Of a DNA stretch of 64,000 nt, positions 45,673 to 54,220 are shown one piece after another. Below the pieces are notes generated by a model that was not told where the DNA came from, ran no database searches, and worked only from the letters and a program-made list of their open reading frames with translations. The position numbers and the translations under genes were made by a program. Origin of the DNA: Pseudomonadaceae bacterium (GTDB taxonomy: Bacteria; Pseudomonadota; Gammaproteobacteria; Pseudomonadales; Azotimanducaceae); the NCBI GenBank assembly GCA_024743435.1, contig JANSWO010000005.1, positions 186,001 to 250,000 of the forward strand. Direction: 5' to 3'. Numbering within the stretch: the stretch's first letter is position 1; every line of letters begins with the position of its first letter.

Positions 45673-46506
45673 ATGCGCCTGCGATTCTCAAAAATGCACG
45701 GTCTTGGCAACGATTTTATGGTGATCGACCTGGTCACCCAGGCTGCGCATCTGACGCCTGAGCAAATCAGCACCTGGGCAGACCGTCGCCTGGGCATCGG
45801 CTTCGATCAGCTGCTTGTCGTGGAACCACCAACCGATCCGAGCGCGGATTTTCGCTACCGCATCTACAACTCCGATGGCACAGAAGCGGAGCAGTGCGGT
45901 AACGGTGCGCGCTGCTTTGCCCGCTTCGTGTTCGAACGCCGGCTGACGCCAAAGAAGCAGTTGCTCCTCGACACCAACAACCGTCGAATCGCGACCTCCA
46001 TTCTGAACGACGGTGATGTGGAGGTGGACATGGGGGCTCCGTCATTCGAGCCTATCGATGTGCCCTATCGGGGACCCGCAGCAAGCGATGGCGTGCAAAG
46101 CGTAGATATCGACGGAGAAACAATCGCCTTCACCGCGGTATCGGTTGGCAACCCACATGCCGTTATCGACGTGCCAGATGTTGCCAACGCGCCGGTGCAG
46201 CGGTTAGGCGCTGCTCTCACCCGGCACCCGGATTTTCCGGAAGGCGTCAACGTTGGCTTCTGTCAGCGCGTCGATGAGAACTTTGTGCGCCTTCGGGTAT
46301 TCGAGCGTGGTGTCGGTGAGACACAGGCCTGCGGTACCGGGGCCTGCGCGGCAGTCGCTGCAGGCATTTACACAGGCCGACTAGGCAACAATGTGAAGGT
46401 ATCGCTTCCTGGGGGTAAGCTCCGCCTGAGCTGGTCCGGTGGCGATGCGAGCATCAAGATGATCGGGCCGGCGGCTCTGAGCTTCGAGGGCAGTATCGAG
46501 ATCTGA
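45673..46506 (+). CDS. dapF: Diaminopimelate epimerase
   Basis: 277 residues. The two catalytic cysteines are seen in EQCGNGARCFARF (about 74-86) and TQACGTGACAA (about 218-228), with the start MRLRFSKMHGLGNDFMVIDL typical of the family. It interconverts LL- and meso-diaminopimelate for lysine and peptidoglycan. AAGGAGAGGG lies upstream of ATG 45673. The neighbours lysA, DUF484 and xerC are the standard gammaproteobacterial set. Confidence 0.96.
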   Translation: MRLRFSKMHGLGNDFMVIDLVTQAAHLTPEQISTWADRRLGIGFDQLLVVEPPTDPSADFRYRIYNSDGTEAEQCGNGARCFARFVFERRLTPKKQLLLDTNNRRIATSILNDGDVEVDMGAPSFEPIDVPYRGPAASDGVQSVDIDGETIAFTAVSVGNPHAVIDVPDVANAPVQRLGAALTRHPDFPEGVNVGFCQRVDENFVRLRVFERGVGETQACGTGACAAVAAGIYTGRLGNNVKVSLPGGKLRLSWSGGDASIKMIGPAALSFEGSIEI

Positions 46507-46635
46507 GCCGCACAACAACCAACTTCCGCAGGCTCGGCGTTGCTGCGCGTAAGAAACACTGAAAGCCAAAAGCCCGGTAAACTGACGCCCAGTCCTGCCA
46601 GTCTCATTCATCGCCAACCAATATCGGAATATGCC

Positions 46636-47355
46636 ATGTCCGCTGACAATCCGGCCCAGATCAACCCCACTCCTGCAGCCATCGATCACAGTGAGCTGTC
46701 TGAACAGGATATTGCCGGCTACCTGCAGAACAACCCGGATTTCTTCGATCGCTACCCTCAGCTTCTGAACACGATTGTCATTCCCCACGAGACGGGAGAG
46801 GCGGTTTCGCTGGTGGAGCGCCAACTCGGCACGCTACGTGACCACAACGCCAGCCTGAAGGCGCACCTGGAAGAACTGGTCAGCTCGGCCCGCGCGAACG
46901 ATGCTCTATTCAGCAAGAGTGCCCAGTTTGCTCTCGCGTTGTGGCAGATCGATAGCTGGCAACAGCTCAATGATGTCATTCGCGACCAGCTGATCAGCGC
47001 GTTTGCCGCCGATTTTGCCTGTCTGCATGTTACAGCGGGGCAAATAGCCGACAGCCTGGACCACGTTGTTCAAGCCGAGGAAACCGCAACAGGCGTCGCA
47101 GAGTCGCTCGCCAGCGTGCGCTGCCAGCCAGTGCGTGCGGTAGAGCTTGTGCAGTGGTTCGCCCTCGACTCAGAAACCAACGCCGGTAGCGTCGCGCTGG
47201 TGCCGGTTCGGCTTGGTGAGCAAACCCCGGCGGCGATTCTCGCCATCGGCAGCAGAGATCCCGCTCGCTTCGACGAATCTCTTGGCACTGTCTTTCTCGA
47301 CTTTATCGGCGCAAGTCTCGCGCAAGCCGTCGCCCGACTGCGCGCTACCGCGTAG
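46636..47355 (+). CDS. DUF484 family protein (GAF-like)
   Basis: 239 residues from ATG 46636. The N-terminal DIAGYLQNNPDFFDRYPQLL and a helical segment (VERQLGTLRDHNASLKAHLE) are the DUF484 hallmark; the C-terminal half resembles a GAF domain (LVPVRLGEQTPAAILAIGSR, ARFDESLGTVFLDFIG). The family sits between dapF and xerC in most Gammaproteobacteria (YigA in E. coli), and its molecular role is unknown. Codons before 46636 belong to an open frame without family likeness. Confidence 0.9.
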   Translation: MSADNPAQINPTPAAIDHSELSEQDIAGYLQNNPDFFDRYPQLLNTIVIPHETGEAVSLVERQLGTLRDHNASLKAHLEELVSSARANDALFSKSAQFALALWQIDSWQQLNDVIRDQLISAFAADFACLHVTAGQIADSLDHVVQAEETATGVAESLASVRCQPVRAVELVQWFALDSETNAGSVALVPVRLGEQTPAAILAIGSRDPARFDESLGTVFLDFIGASLAQAVARLRATA

Positions 47356-47364
47356 GGTCACGCG

Positions 47365-48282
47365 ATGACGGCTTCACTTGCCGAACGCATCGACTCTTTC
47401 TTAACTGAGGCGGAGCAAACCCAGCGTCTGTCTCCACATACGCTCAGTGCGTACAGACGCGATCTCAATGCGCTGCCGGAGTTGCTCGGTGATAGCAACT
47501 GGCAGCGTCTCACCAGCAATGATATCCGCGCGGGAATAGCCTCTTTGAACCGTTCCGGGCTTGCGCCGAGCAGCATCGCAAGACAGCTATCGAGCTGGCG
47601 TAGCTTGTTTACCTGGCTGGTTGCCCGGGGAGATCTACCGGCAAACCCGGCAGACAACGTGCGGCCGCCAAAACGCCCTCGCAAACTGCCACGCAATCTG
47701 GACGCCGATCGCACCACGCTGCTTTTCGGAGCAAACGACGATAGCGACCGAAGCCTGCGCAACGATGCGATAGTCGAGTTGTTTTATGGCAGCGGACTGC
47801 GTCTGGCGGAACTGGTTGGTATCAACCTTCGGGATATCGACCTTGAGGAACGCAGCGTGCGCGTGGTCGGCAAAGGCTCGAAAGACCGCATTGTACCGCT
47901 CGGGCGGGCAAGCGTTGCCGCACTGACGCGTTGGTTGAGCCGGCGTGATACGAGCCGTCCGGATGCGCCACTGTTTACTGGTCGCGGCGCTAACCGGATC
48001 GCCCACCGCACCGTCCAGAGCATCTTAAAAACGATTTCAAAGGACCGCCTCGGTAGTAACGAACTACACCCACACATGCTCAGACACAGCTTCGCGAGCC
48101 ATGTGCTTGAATCCAGCGGCGATCTTCGCGCCGTCCAGGAGCTACTCGGCCACAGCGATATCGCGACCACCCAGATATACACCCATCTGGACTTCCAGCA
48201 TCTGGCCAAAGTCTACGATGCTGCGCATCCGAGAGCCGGTAGCGCCAACAACCAAGCGCCTGGCGATAGCAGCGATGATTAG
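47365..48282 (+). CDS. xerC: Tyrosine recombinase XerC
   Basis: 305 residues. The N-terminal SAM-like core-binding domain is at about 5-95. The catalytic domain shows the R in YGSGLRLAELVG, the K in VGKGSKDRIVPLGR, HMLRHSFASHV (HxxR), GHSDIATTQIYTH with the second His, and the nucleophile Tyr. With XerD it resolves chromosome dimers at dif. GGGTCACGCG precedes ATG 47365. It overlaps the next gene by eight bases. Confidence 0.95.
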   Translation: MTASLAERIDSFLTEAEQTQRLSPHTLSAYRRDLNALPELLGDSNWQRLTSNDIRAGIASLNRSGLAPSSIARQLSSWRSLFTWLVARGDLPANPADNVRPPKRPRKLPRNLDADRTTLLFGANDDSDRSLRNDAIVELFYGSGLRLAELVGINLRDIDLEERSVRVVGKGSKDRIVPLGRASVAALTRWLSRRDTSRPDAPLFTGRGANRIAHRTVQSILKTISKDRLGSNELHPHMLRHSFASHVLESSGDLRAVQELLGHSDIATTQIYTHLDFQHLAKVYDAAHPRAGSANNQAPGDSSDD

Positions 48283-48967
48283 ACTGCTCACCTTCGATCT
48301 CGACAACACACTGTGGGACGTCGAAACCGTCATTCGCGGCGCCGAGGGTGCGTTGCGTGACTGGTTGATTGAACGCGCGGCGAATGTCGCTCACGAGTGT
48401 CCGCCCGAGCGAATGATGCAACTACGCAACGAGCTCGTTAAAGAAGAGCCATCACTTGCTCACAACCTGTCCGAACTCCGGCGTCGCACGTTACAGGCAG
48501 CATTTCTTGTCTGCGGCTACTCTGAACAGGAAGCTCAGGCGCTCTCTATGGAGGCTTTCGAACTCTTCATCCACCACCGCCATCAAGTGGTCTACTACCC
48601 GGATACCTTTGAAGTACTCGAGGCTCTGGCACAGCGGTTTCAGCTTATTGCGCTGTCAAACGGCAACGCCGACGTCGCCCGGCTTGGTCTGGGTGACTAT
48701 TTCAGTGAATCGTTCTCCGCAGCACGCGTGGGCGCCAGTAAGCCCGCACCTGATATGTTTCATGCGGCGTTGGGGCACGCTGACGCAGAGGCGCATCAAG
48801 CGGTACACATCGGGGATCACCCCTTTGACGACATCAAAGCGGCAAGCGATGTTGGCATGCATACCATCTGGATTCCCCATGCATCCCACAAAGGCGAACC
48901 AGCAAACGCGAGCCGGCAGGTCGCCCGACTAGCAGAACTGCCGGCAGCGATCGACAGCTTGCTGTAA
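48275..48967 (+). CDS. yigB: HAD-superfamily phosphatase (YigB-like)
   Basis: 230 residues from ATG 48275. HAD motif I is LLTFDLDNTLWDV at residues 4-16, motif II is ALSNGNADV near 126, and motif IV is HIGDHPFDDIKAASDVGM near 180. In E. coli YigB sits directly after xerC and dephosphorylates a riboflavin precursor and FMN. The gene overlaps the end of xerC, so it is probably co-translated. It converges on thrC with a 65-bp gap. Confidence 0.88.
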   Translation: MIRLLTFDLDNTLWDVETVIRGAEGALRDWLIERAANVAHECPPERMMQLRNELVKEEPSLAHNLSELRRRTLQAAFLVCGYSEQEAQALSMEAFELFIHHRHQVVYYPDTFEVLEALAQRFQLIALSNGNADVARLGLGDYFSESFSAARVGASKPAPDMFHAALGHADAEAHQAVHIGDHPFDDIKAASDVGMHTIWIPHASHKGEPANASRQVARLAELPAAIDSLL

Positions 48968-49032
48968 ACAGACTCGATCCCGTTCCGCTCTGTTATGCCT
49001 GTGTTCGATTACGCGTTTGTGCCTGTGTCTAC

Positions 49033-50403
49033 CTAAGGCGCCGCTTCCATAGCGCCTACAACGTCCGTGAGATTCGCATCCAGCACACCGCGCCGCACGG
49101 GCTTGCCCTTCAACGCATCCAGCGACGGATGGCGAGCGAGCGGCTGACCAACCGCCGCGTCGACGGTTTCTGGAAACTTTGCCGGGTGCGCAGTCGCGAC
49201 ACAGACCATGGGGCCAGCACAATCAAAGCGTTCGGATGCTGCAACGGCAATCGCAGTATGCGGATCGAGCAGGTAGCCGTAGTGGCGCCAGATACGATCT
49301 ATCGTTCGTCGAATCTCATCATCATCCACCGCGATGGCCGCCATCATCTCCGGTTCAGCAGCTTCACCCGGCACGTCAACCGTGCCGGAGTCGGCGAATT
49401 GCTTCATCGCCTGCTTCAACGCGCGCGGATCGCAACCGAGCCGATAGTAGAGGTAGCGCTCGAAGTTGCTCGCAACCTGAATGTCCATTGCAGGGGCAAC
49501 CGTATGGTGTACGTCTCCCCGACGATAAGCACCGCTCGTAAAGTAAACCGGCAGAATATTGTTGGCGTTGCTGGCAACGATAAGGCGATCCACAGGAAAA
49601 CCCATGCGTCGCGCGAGATACGCGGCAAAGATATTGCCGAAATTGCCTGTAGGTACAGTAAACGAGACTGGCCCGAGTGCTCCCAGCCGAAGACTCGCAT
49701 AGGCGTAGTAGACGGTCTGCGCCAGCACACGCGCCCAGTTGACCGAGTTGACCGCGCCCAGGTGCAGGCGATCCTTCAACTCCAGATCTTCGAAAGCGCT
49801 CTTGATGAGGCGCTGACAGTCATCGAAGCTGCCGCGCACCGCGTAACAGTGCACGTTCTCATCCGGCACCGTTGTCATCTGCAATTCCTGCAGTGGGCTG
49901 ACGCGACCATCCGGAAAGAGAACATGGATATTGACGTTGTTCAGACCACGGACACCGGCAATCGCAGCGCTGCCAGTATCGCCACTGGTAGCCGCCAGAA
50001 TATTCAGCTGGCCACCTCTGCGTTCGAGCACATAGCCGAAAAGCTTGCCCAACAATTGCAACGCAACGTCTTTGAAGGCAAGCGTCGGACCGTGAAACAA
50101 CTCCAGCACGTAGCGCTCGCCAAGGGCTGAGATGGGCGCTACGTCGGGCGCATCGAACGTTTCGTAGGCAGCGCGAACGAGCTCCGTCAGATCTTGTTTG
50201 GGGATATCGTCGATGTAGGCGGAGAATATCTCTACAGCCAGCGAGCTGTATCGCATACCAGCAAGTTCTGCCTGACGCGACGAGAAGTCTGGAATGCTCT
50301 CGGGCAGCAGCAGGCCACCATCCGGAGCTAAGCCGGTGAGTACAGCATCGGAAAACGACAGCGGCGGTGTATCGCCGCGGGTGCTGATGTAGCGCACCGA
50401 CAA
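49033..50403 (-). CDS. thrC: Threonine synthase
   Basis: 456 residues. The PLP lysine is in PTLAFKDVALQLLG near 112-125. AATSGDTGSAAIAG near 145-158 binds phosphate, and VPTGNFGNIFAAYLARRMG near 242-260 is the family signature. It converts O-phosphohomoserine to threonine. It belongs to the long class 1 type. It is monocistronic here, without thrA or thrB nearby. The region beyond its start is the REP-like element at 50493-50613. Confidence 0.95.
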   Translation of the reverse strand: MSVRYISTRGDTPPLSFSDAVLTGLAPDGGLLLPESIPDFSSRQAELAGMRYSSLAVEIFSAYIDDIPKQDLTELVRAAYETFDAPDVAPISALGERYVLELFHGPTLAFKDVALQLLGKLFGYVLERRGGQLNILAATSGDTGSAAIAGVRGLNNVNIHVLFPDGRVSPLQELQMTTVPDENVHCYAVRGSFDDCQRLIKSAFEDLELKDRLHLGAVNSVNWARVLAQTVYYAYASLRLGALGPVSFTVPTGNFGNIFAAYLARRMGFPVDRLIVASNANNILPVYFTSGAYRRGDVHHTVAPAMDIQVASNFERYLYYRLGCDPRALKQAMKQFADSGTVDVPGEAAEPEMMAAIAVDDDEIRRTIDRIWRHYGYLLDPHTAIAVAASERFDCAGPMVCVATAHPAKFPETVDAAVGQPLARHPSLDALKGKPVRRGVLDANLTDVVGAMEAAP

Positions 50404-50492
50404 GCCTCCATGATCAAGGCGCGCTAGTGTACCGCTCTCGACTGGTTACGTCGCACTCGCCAGCTCGGGGACAGGACCAGGTGCCAGGTCCG

Positions 50493-50613
50493 GGGGACAG
50501 GTCCAGGGGACAGGTCCAGGGGACAGGTCCAGGGGACAGGTCCAAGTGCCAGGTCGAGTTACACGGAGCCGGAGCCACCGCCAGATCGTTGGACCTGGCA
50601 CTTGGACGTGTCC
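50493..50613 (+). repeat. REP-like element, copy 1
   Basis: Four 13-bp tandem units GGGGACAGGTCCA (50493-50544) lead into an 80-bp palindromic element. It has a 22-bp left arm (50534-50555), a 36-bp centre (50556-50591) and a 22-bp right arm (50592-50613), with one mismatch between the arms. The same 80-bp element occurs at 54429-54508. I believe such elements occur with IS200/RAYT-like tyrosine transposases in trans, but none is in the window. Confidence 0.8.
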
Positions 50614-50622
50614 CCATTTTTG

Positions 50623-50817
50623 CTAGATAGAGCCACGCCCATAGTTGTTCTGCGGCTTGCGCGGCGGGTCAGCGCGCAGATTCGCTTCCACCTCTACAAC
50701 CTTGCCGCCTTCAGATAGATAAGCAGCCAGATCATCGGCCAAAGAGCGCCGAGCTTCCTCACGTAGTTCAACGGAGTGCACCTCTTCAGGAACGGGGTTG
50801 TGGCGTTCTGCGCTCAT
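50623..50817 (-). CDS. sutA: SutA-like RNA polymerase-associated regulator
   Basis: 64 residues, ATG 50817 with AGGAGAG 3-4 bp upstream. The C-terminal 40 residues (SLADDLAAYLSEGGKVVEVE, then ADPPRKPQNNYG) closely match the tail of P. aeruginosa SutA as I recall it (EEFLSRGGKVQEIE, ADPPKKPDSKYG). SutA binds RNA polymerase and boosts rRNA and housekeeping transcription in slow growth. The acidic N-terminal tail is much shorter here than in Pseudomonas (about 105 residues there). In Pseudomonas it also lies near amtB-glnK. Homology is strong by eye, function inferred. Confidence 0.8.
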   Translation of the reverse strand: MSAERHNPVPEEVHSVELREEARRSLADDLAAYLSEGGKVVEVEANLRADPPRKPQNNYGRGSI

Positions 50818-51043
50818 GTTCTCTCCTAACAGCGGGTTCGCGTTGGGCCTTATGGGCCACGATGGCAGCCCCCAGCCCGCGAGATTCGGCTTTAGTTATA
50901 GGACAGATTGAGCATCTCGCAAGTCACCCGCAAAGTGCCCCGGCTTCTTGAGTGTGCATATCTGGTTAGTCGGGCCGCGTTTGACGTAGGCTGAACCAAA
51001 GCCATACGCCGCCGGCGTTCGCGCCCTGCGGAGGACTCTGTCG

Positions 51044-51913
51044 ATGAAACACATGATCTGGGCTATCTGCCTAGGCTTGATAAGCGTCCCGGTGCTTGCC
51101 AACGAGCGAGCTGAGAAGTTGCTAACTGAGCTGCAGGACGACCCTACGGTGCAGTGGCTGGAGGCGGATGACTGGACTGTCGCAAACCGCGCATTAGAAC
51201 AGTGGCTCTTCACCCGCGAGGGGCATCCCGCGCATCTCTCAGTAGCGCACCGCCAGGTTGTCGAAGAGAACGAGACGATATCCATCAAGACAAATCTGAT
51301 CTGCGGGCACGACGAGCCGACATGCAAGACGCTACTAGCGGAGATCGAGTTGATCGATGGCGAAATAAAAGACGCCGTTACCGCTTCACCGCCAACCCGC
51401 ACCATTGAGCATCCCGCTTACCTGCTGCATGTGCAAACGAATCAGGATTGGGAGTTGGTTCGCAGCGAGTTCAACGTGGTCGCCGTGCGGCGCTCATACC
51501 AAGGTGGTATGCACTCGAACGTCGGCTCGGTGCAGATCTACAACCTGCCGGAGTTTGCCAGTGACGAGGCTTTTCTCGCGCATGTAACAAAGCAGCGACG
51601 AAAGGGTTTTGAAAATGATGTCCGAACTGACGTCATCGAAATGCGTGAGATGGTCGAGTCATTCGGTGGGGCCACCTGCATTCGCCTGGACTACCACTAC
51701 CGCGATCTGGAATCGCGAATGGATGACGGCACTATCATCGATCTGCCTTTCCGCGACCTCGGATACCGCTGCCGACACCCGAGTGAACCCAGGCTTGGCG
51801 TGCATTTGTCGTACTCGCTGCGAGCACCGGACGTCGATGACAACGAGGCATTCAACGAAGAGGCAATGCGCTTTCTCTCAGGCATCGAGTTCCTCGCGTT
51901 CGAGCTCGACTGA
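51044..51913 (+). CDS. Secreted protein of unknown function
   Basis: 289 residues. The signal peptide MKHMIWAICLGLISVPVLA is followed by a mature domain with no motif I recognise. It has a pair of cysteines in LICGHDEPTCKTL, a region RRSYQGGMHSNVGSVQIYN and a late Cys pair (ATC, YRC), so disulfides in the periplasm are likely. No membrane helix follows. It sits alone in the repeat-rich region and converges on the next gene. It could be lineage-specific. The ribosome binding site is GCGGAGGA. Confidence 0.6.
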   Translation: MKHMIWAICLGLISVPVLANERAEKLLTELQDDPTVQWLEADDWTVANRALEQWLFTREGHPAHLSVAHRQVVEENETISIKTNLICGHDEPTCKTLLAEIELIDGEIKDAVTASPPTRTIEHPAYLLHVQTNQDWELVRSEFNVVAVRRSYQGGMHSNVGSVQIYNLPEFASDEAFLAHVTKQRRKGFENDVRTDVIEMREMVESFGGATCIRLDYHYRDLESRMDDGTIIDLPFRDLGYRCRHPSEPRLGVHLSYSLRAPDVDDNEAFNEEAMRFLSGIEFLAFELD

Positions 51914-51974
51914 GTCAGGGGAAGCCGGTGGGTCAGGAGACAGAACCTTACGTTGATCCGAGCAAGCGCAAGAC

Positions 51975-52940
51975 TTACTTGAAAAGGTAGGTGCATCTCG
52001 ACGTCTTTGACGGCCAAGGGCACTTGATACCCGGCTCACCCGTCGCGAGCATCTCACGCGCAAGTTCTCTAACCTCAGCGCGACTGTGATTTGTCAGATG
52101 CTGAACGATGGGGGTGATTATCGGATCCTGGGGATTCTGGTACTTGAGCAGGTCAAAGACTATGGCAGGATCATCTGCGCCGAAATTCACAAGCATCAAA
52201 GCCCGCGCAATGTTGAACCGACGTTGGTAGGAAACGCCAGATTTGTCGTCACTTCGCGACGGGTCACCAAACACGCCTTTGTAGCAAACGCGTGATGCGA
52301 GTGCATTGCGTCCCCTGATAACATCGACGACGCCCAGTGAATCTCGACCATAGCGAAAATAGCCAACAAGCGCCTTGCACGCATTCGCCAAATCAGACTC
52401 TCCGTACTCCAGAGGCTCACCCTCGTAGGGCGAGAACGAACGCCTGAACTCCCAGTGGTTTGAGAACAACAGAGGAACGAGAGCACCCTCGTCGTCGAAA
52501 GTCCCGTCGTTGAAATTGCCGTAGAGCATAACCCACCAACGCAGGACCGGTAGACGCGTACCGCAGCGCCTGTATTGTCCCGGTTGGTTGGGGTCAGGTT
52601 CGCCAACACCAAGATGACAAGGAGAGCCGACTTGAGCAAACAAGTCCGACGACTGGTTGATCTGGAAAATCAGCTCCAGCTCGGCTGCACCCGCCGCTAG
52701 CGGCTCAGTCGCCGGCGTGAAGCCGAGTTGTTCCGTGATCAGCTGCACTGCTGCCTGATAGTCCTCTGGCAGTACCGGATCCATCGATACCCGCAATGGT
52801 AGCGGGGGCGAGTGCCCCATGGCATCAAACCACAGCTCGGAACGCGTGGGCGTCTCGCAGGCGACCATCTGGAGCCCGAGAATCGGGAGAAGCAATAGCC
52901 GAAGCAAAGGCAGCAGGCTATCAAAGCAGGTCTTTCTCAC
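51975..52940 (-). CDS. Lipoprotein of unknown function
   Basis: 321 residues. A signal with lipobox (LQMVACETP, Cys near 28) shows a lipid anchor. The mature part has PCHLGVGEPDPNQPGQYRRC and LPVLRWWVMLYGNFNDGTF in the middle, and helical repeats at the end, where RAEVRELAREMLATGE resembles a HEAT-like unit. I know no family. It converges on the previous gene and is transcribed away from the toxin-antitoxin-like pair. Both this and the preceding gene look like accessory envelope proteins. Confidence 0.6.
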   Translation of the reverse strand: MRKTCFDSLLPLLRLLLLPILGLQMVACETPTRSELWFDAMGHSPPLPLRVSMDPVLPEDYQAAVQLITEQLGFTPATEPLAAGAAELELIFQINQSSDLFAQVGSPCHLGVGEPDPNQPGQYRRCGTRLPVLRWWVMLYGNFNDGTFDDEGALVPLLFSNHWEFRRSFSPYEGEPLEYGESDLANACKALVGYFRYGRDSLGVVDVIRGRNALASRVCYKGVFGDPSRSDDKSGVSYQRRFNIARALMLVNFGADDPAIVFDLLKYQNPQDPIITPIVQHLTNHSRAEVRELAREMLATGEPGIKCPWPSKTSRCTYLFK

Positions 52941-53051
52941 ACCAAGCTCCGACGAGAGAAGTTACAGCGACGATAGGCGGGTCGCGCTGGCTGTGCAATT
53001 CCAAACATCCGCGTCCTGGCCGCAGAAAACCAGAGGAGAGGGCGTTAGATT

Positions 53052-53094
53052 GATCGCTCTGCGATCGACGCGCGTAGAACATCGAGAGAGCGGC
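53052..53094 (-). repeat. 43-bp inverted repeat, left copy
   Basis: Its reverse complement matches 54540-54582 with about six mismatches over 43 bp, including a 20-bp identical core. It contains the hairpin GATCGC-TCT-GCGATC. The two copies bracket the XRE/nucleotidyltransferase pair. Confidence 0.75.
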
Positions 53095-53145
53095 ACGGCA
53101 TGCGCCTCGCGCCACCGTTGCGGGCAGGGATAACCAGCAGAATCA

Positions 53146-53176
53146 CACTTGGACCTGGCACTTGGACCTGGCACCT
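53146..53176 (-). repeat. Fragment of the REP-like element
   Basis: Two tandem copies of CACTTGGACCTGG-type arm sequence, identical to the right arm of the complete elements but without centre or left arm. Confidence 0.65.
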
Positions 53177-53198
53177 GCCTTCATCTCGATGATTCGAA

Positions 53199-53220
53199 AT
53201 GGTATCCCATTGGATACCAT
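53199..53220. promoter_or_regulatory. Perfect operator palindrome of the XRE gene
   Basis: Arms ATGGTATCC and GGATACCAT (9 bp each, perfect) separated by CATT, centred about 25 bp upstream of the XRE start codon. This is the usual place and form of an autoregulatory antitoxin operator. Confidence 0.75.
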
Positions 53221-53234
53221 GCTACCGTTAGGGC

Positions 53235-53597
53235 ATGTCTACCACCACACAAAACGTTGCGCCCGGCTCGAATGCGATCGCAGACAGCTTGCGAGAAACC
53301 CGATTGGCCGCAGGCCTGACGCTACGCGCTCTTGCCGTTCGGGCAGGCACGTCCCACGCGACGATTAGCGCCTATGAGGGAGGCCGCAAAGTGCCATCAG
53401 CCGAGACGTGGCTGCGCTTGCTTGATGCGTGTGGCTTCGGCGTCGATCTCACTCTGCGCCCACGAATCCGTGAGTCTAACGGCGTGCCTCGTGGCGAAGA
53501 GTTGTTGGCCGTTCTTGAGCTTGCCGAACAGTTCCCGGCCCGGCCGGACAAAACGTTGCGCTTCCCACCGCTAAAACACATCTCGGCGGCCGAGTGA
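53235..53597 (+). CDS. XRE-type helix-turn-helix regulator, probable antitoxin
   Basis: 120 residues. The Cro/C1-type helix-turn-helix lies at about 18-72: ADSLRETRLAAGLTLRALAV, RAGTSHATISAYEGGRKVPS. The C-terminal 45 residues (EELLAVLELAEQFPARPDKT) could be the toxin-binding part. It has a 22-bp palindromic operator just upstream and overlaps the next gene by GTGA, so the two are co-translated. An XRE repressor coupled to a nucleotidyltransferase is a known toxin-antitoxin arrangement. Antitoxin activity is inferred, not shown. Confidence 0.8.
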   Translation: MSTTTQNVAPGSNAIADSLRETRLAAGLTLRALAVRAGTSHATISAYEGGRKVPSAETWLRLLDACGFGVDLTLRPRIRESNGVPRGEELLAVLELAEQFPARPDKTLRFPPLKHISAAE

Positions 53598-54136
53598 CGC
53601 TTGCTGAAAAAATAGTCGCCCTACATCAGGCGCTGACAGCAGCCAAAGTTCCCCACGCTTTTGGCGGCGCGTTGGCACTGGCCTGGTGCACGGGCCAAGC
53701 CAGGGCAACCATCGATATCGACGTCAACGTTTTCCTCACCGTCGATCAACTCGAGGTGTTGCTCAGCTCACTACCAAGTGAGGTCGCGGTTCGCGACGCG
53801 GACAAACGTCTGCTCCGTCGCGATGGTCAAGCTCGGCTGTGGTGGGACGCAACTCCCGTCGACGTATTCCTGAACGTTCTGTCGTTTCACGAAGAGGTTG
53901 GGCGACAGATCCGCTGGGAGGACTTCGCAGGCGCGCGAGTGCCCTTTCTTGCTTGTCGTGATCTCGCGGTCTTCAAGGCGTTCTTCAGTCGCACTAAAGA
54001 TTGGGCTGATCTGGAAGCGATGCAGGAGGCGGGTACTTTAGATGCCCGCTATGTTCGGGGTGTGTTGGTTGAGTTGCTGGGTGCGGATGACGAGCGGCTG
54101 GTGAGGTTGAGCGGGGTTGCCCGCCGGGCGCTGTAG
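53594..54136 (+). CDS. Small nucleotidyltransferase of AbiEii/MenT-like type, probable toxin
   Basis: 180 residues from GTG 53594, overlapping the antitoxin stop. The nucleotidyltransferase active site is complete: AFGGALALAW (about 22-31), the Asp pair in ATIDIDVNVF (about 39-48) and the third Asp in TPVDVFLNV (about 91-99). VFKAFFSRTKDWADLEAMQE near 129-148 is a conserved segment I know from related proteins, mostly of Actinobacteria. Related MenT toxins add nucleotides to tRNA ends. The target here is unknown. The last 98 bp of the gene are duplicated downstream. Confidence 0.8.
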   Translation: MTLAEKIVALHQALTAAKVPHAFGGALALAWCTGQARATIDIDVNVFLTVDQLEVLLSSLPSEVAVRDADKRLLRRDGQARLWWDATPVDVFLNVLSFHEEVGRQIRWEDFAGARVPFLACRDLAVFKAFFSRTKDWADLEAMQEAGTLDARYVRGVLVELLGADDERLVRLSGVARRAL

Positions 54137-54155
54137 GTCGTTGGACGCTCTCGAG

Positions 54156-54192
54156 CCTATTTTCTTGATCGCTTTGCGATCTTAAAAATAGG
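54156..54192. repeat. Imperfect hairpin after the toxin gene
   Basis: Outer arms CCTATTTT and AAAATAGG and inner arms GATCGC and GCGATC (54167-54172, 54176-54181) around TTT. Short flanking arms TCTCGAG (54149-54155) and CTCGAGA (54205-54211) extend the symmetry. It may end transcription of the toxin-antitoxin pair. Confidence 0.6.
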
Positions 54193-54220
54193 CACTGCCG
54201 CTATCTCGAGATTTGGATCT

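Larger units (their letters stand above)
52941..53198. other. Intergenic region with repeat fragments
   Basis: No gene seen. It holds the left 43-bp inverted repeat (53052-53094) and a fragment of the REP-like element (53146-53176), ending at the operator of the XRE gene. Confidence 0.6.

Noticed and set aside
49129-50130. Plus-strand 333-residue frame
   Set aside because: Antisense to thrC, whose catalytic motifs are intact on the other strand.
50414-50630. Short frames on both strands over the GGGGACAGGTCCA repeats
   Set aside because: They only translate the REP-like palindrome and its tandem units (repeated PGPVPWTCPLDLS-like peptides).
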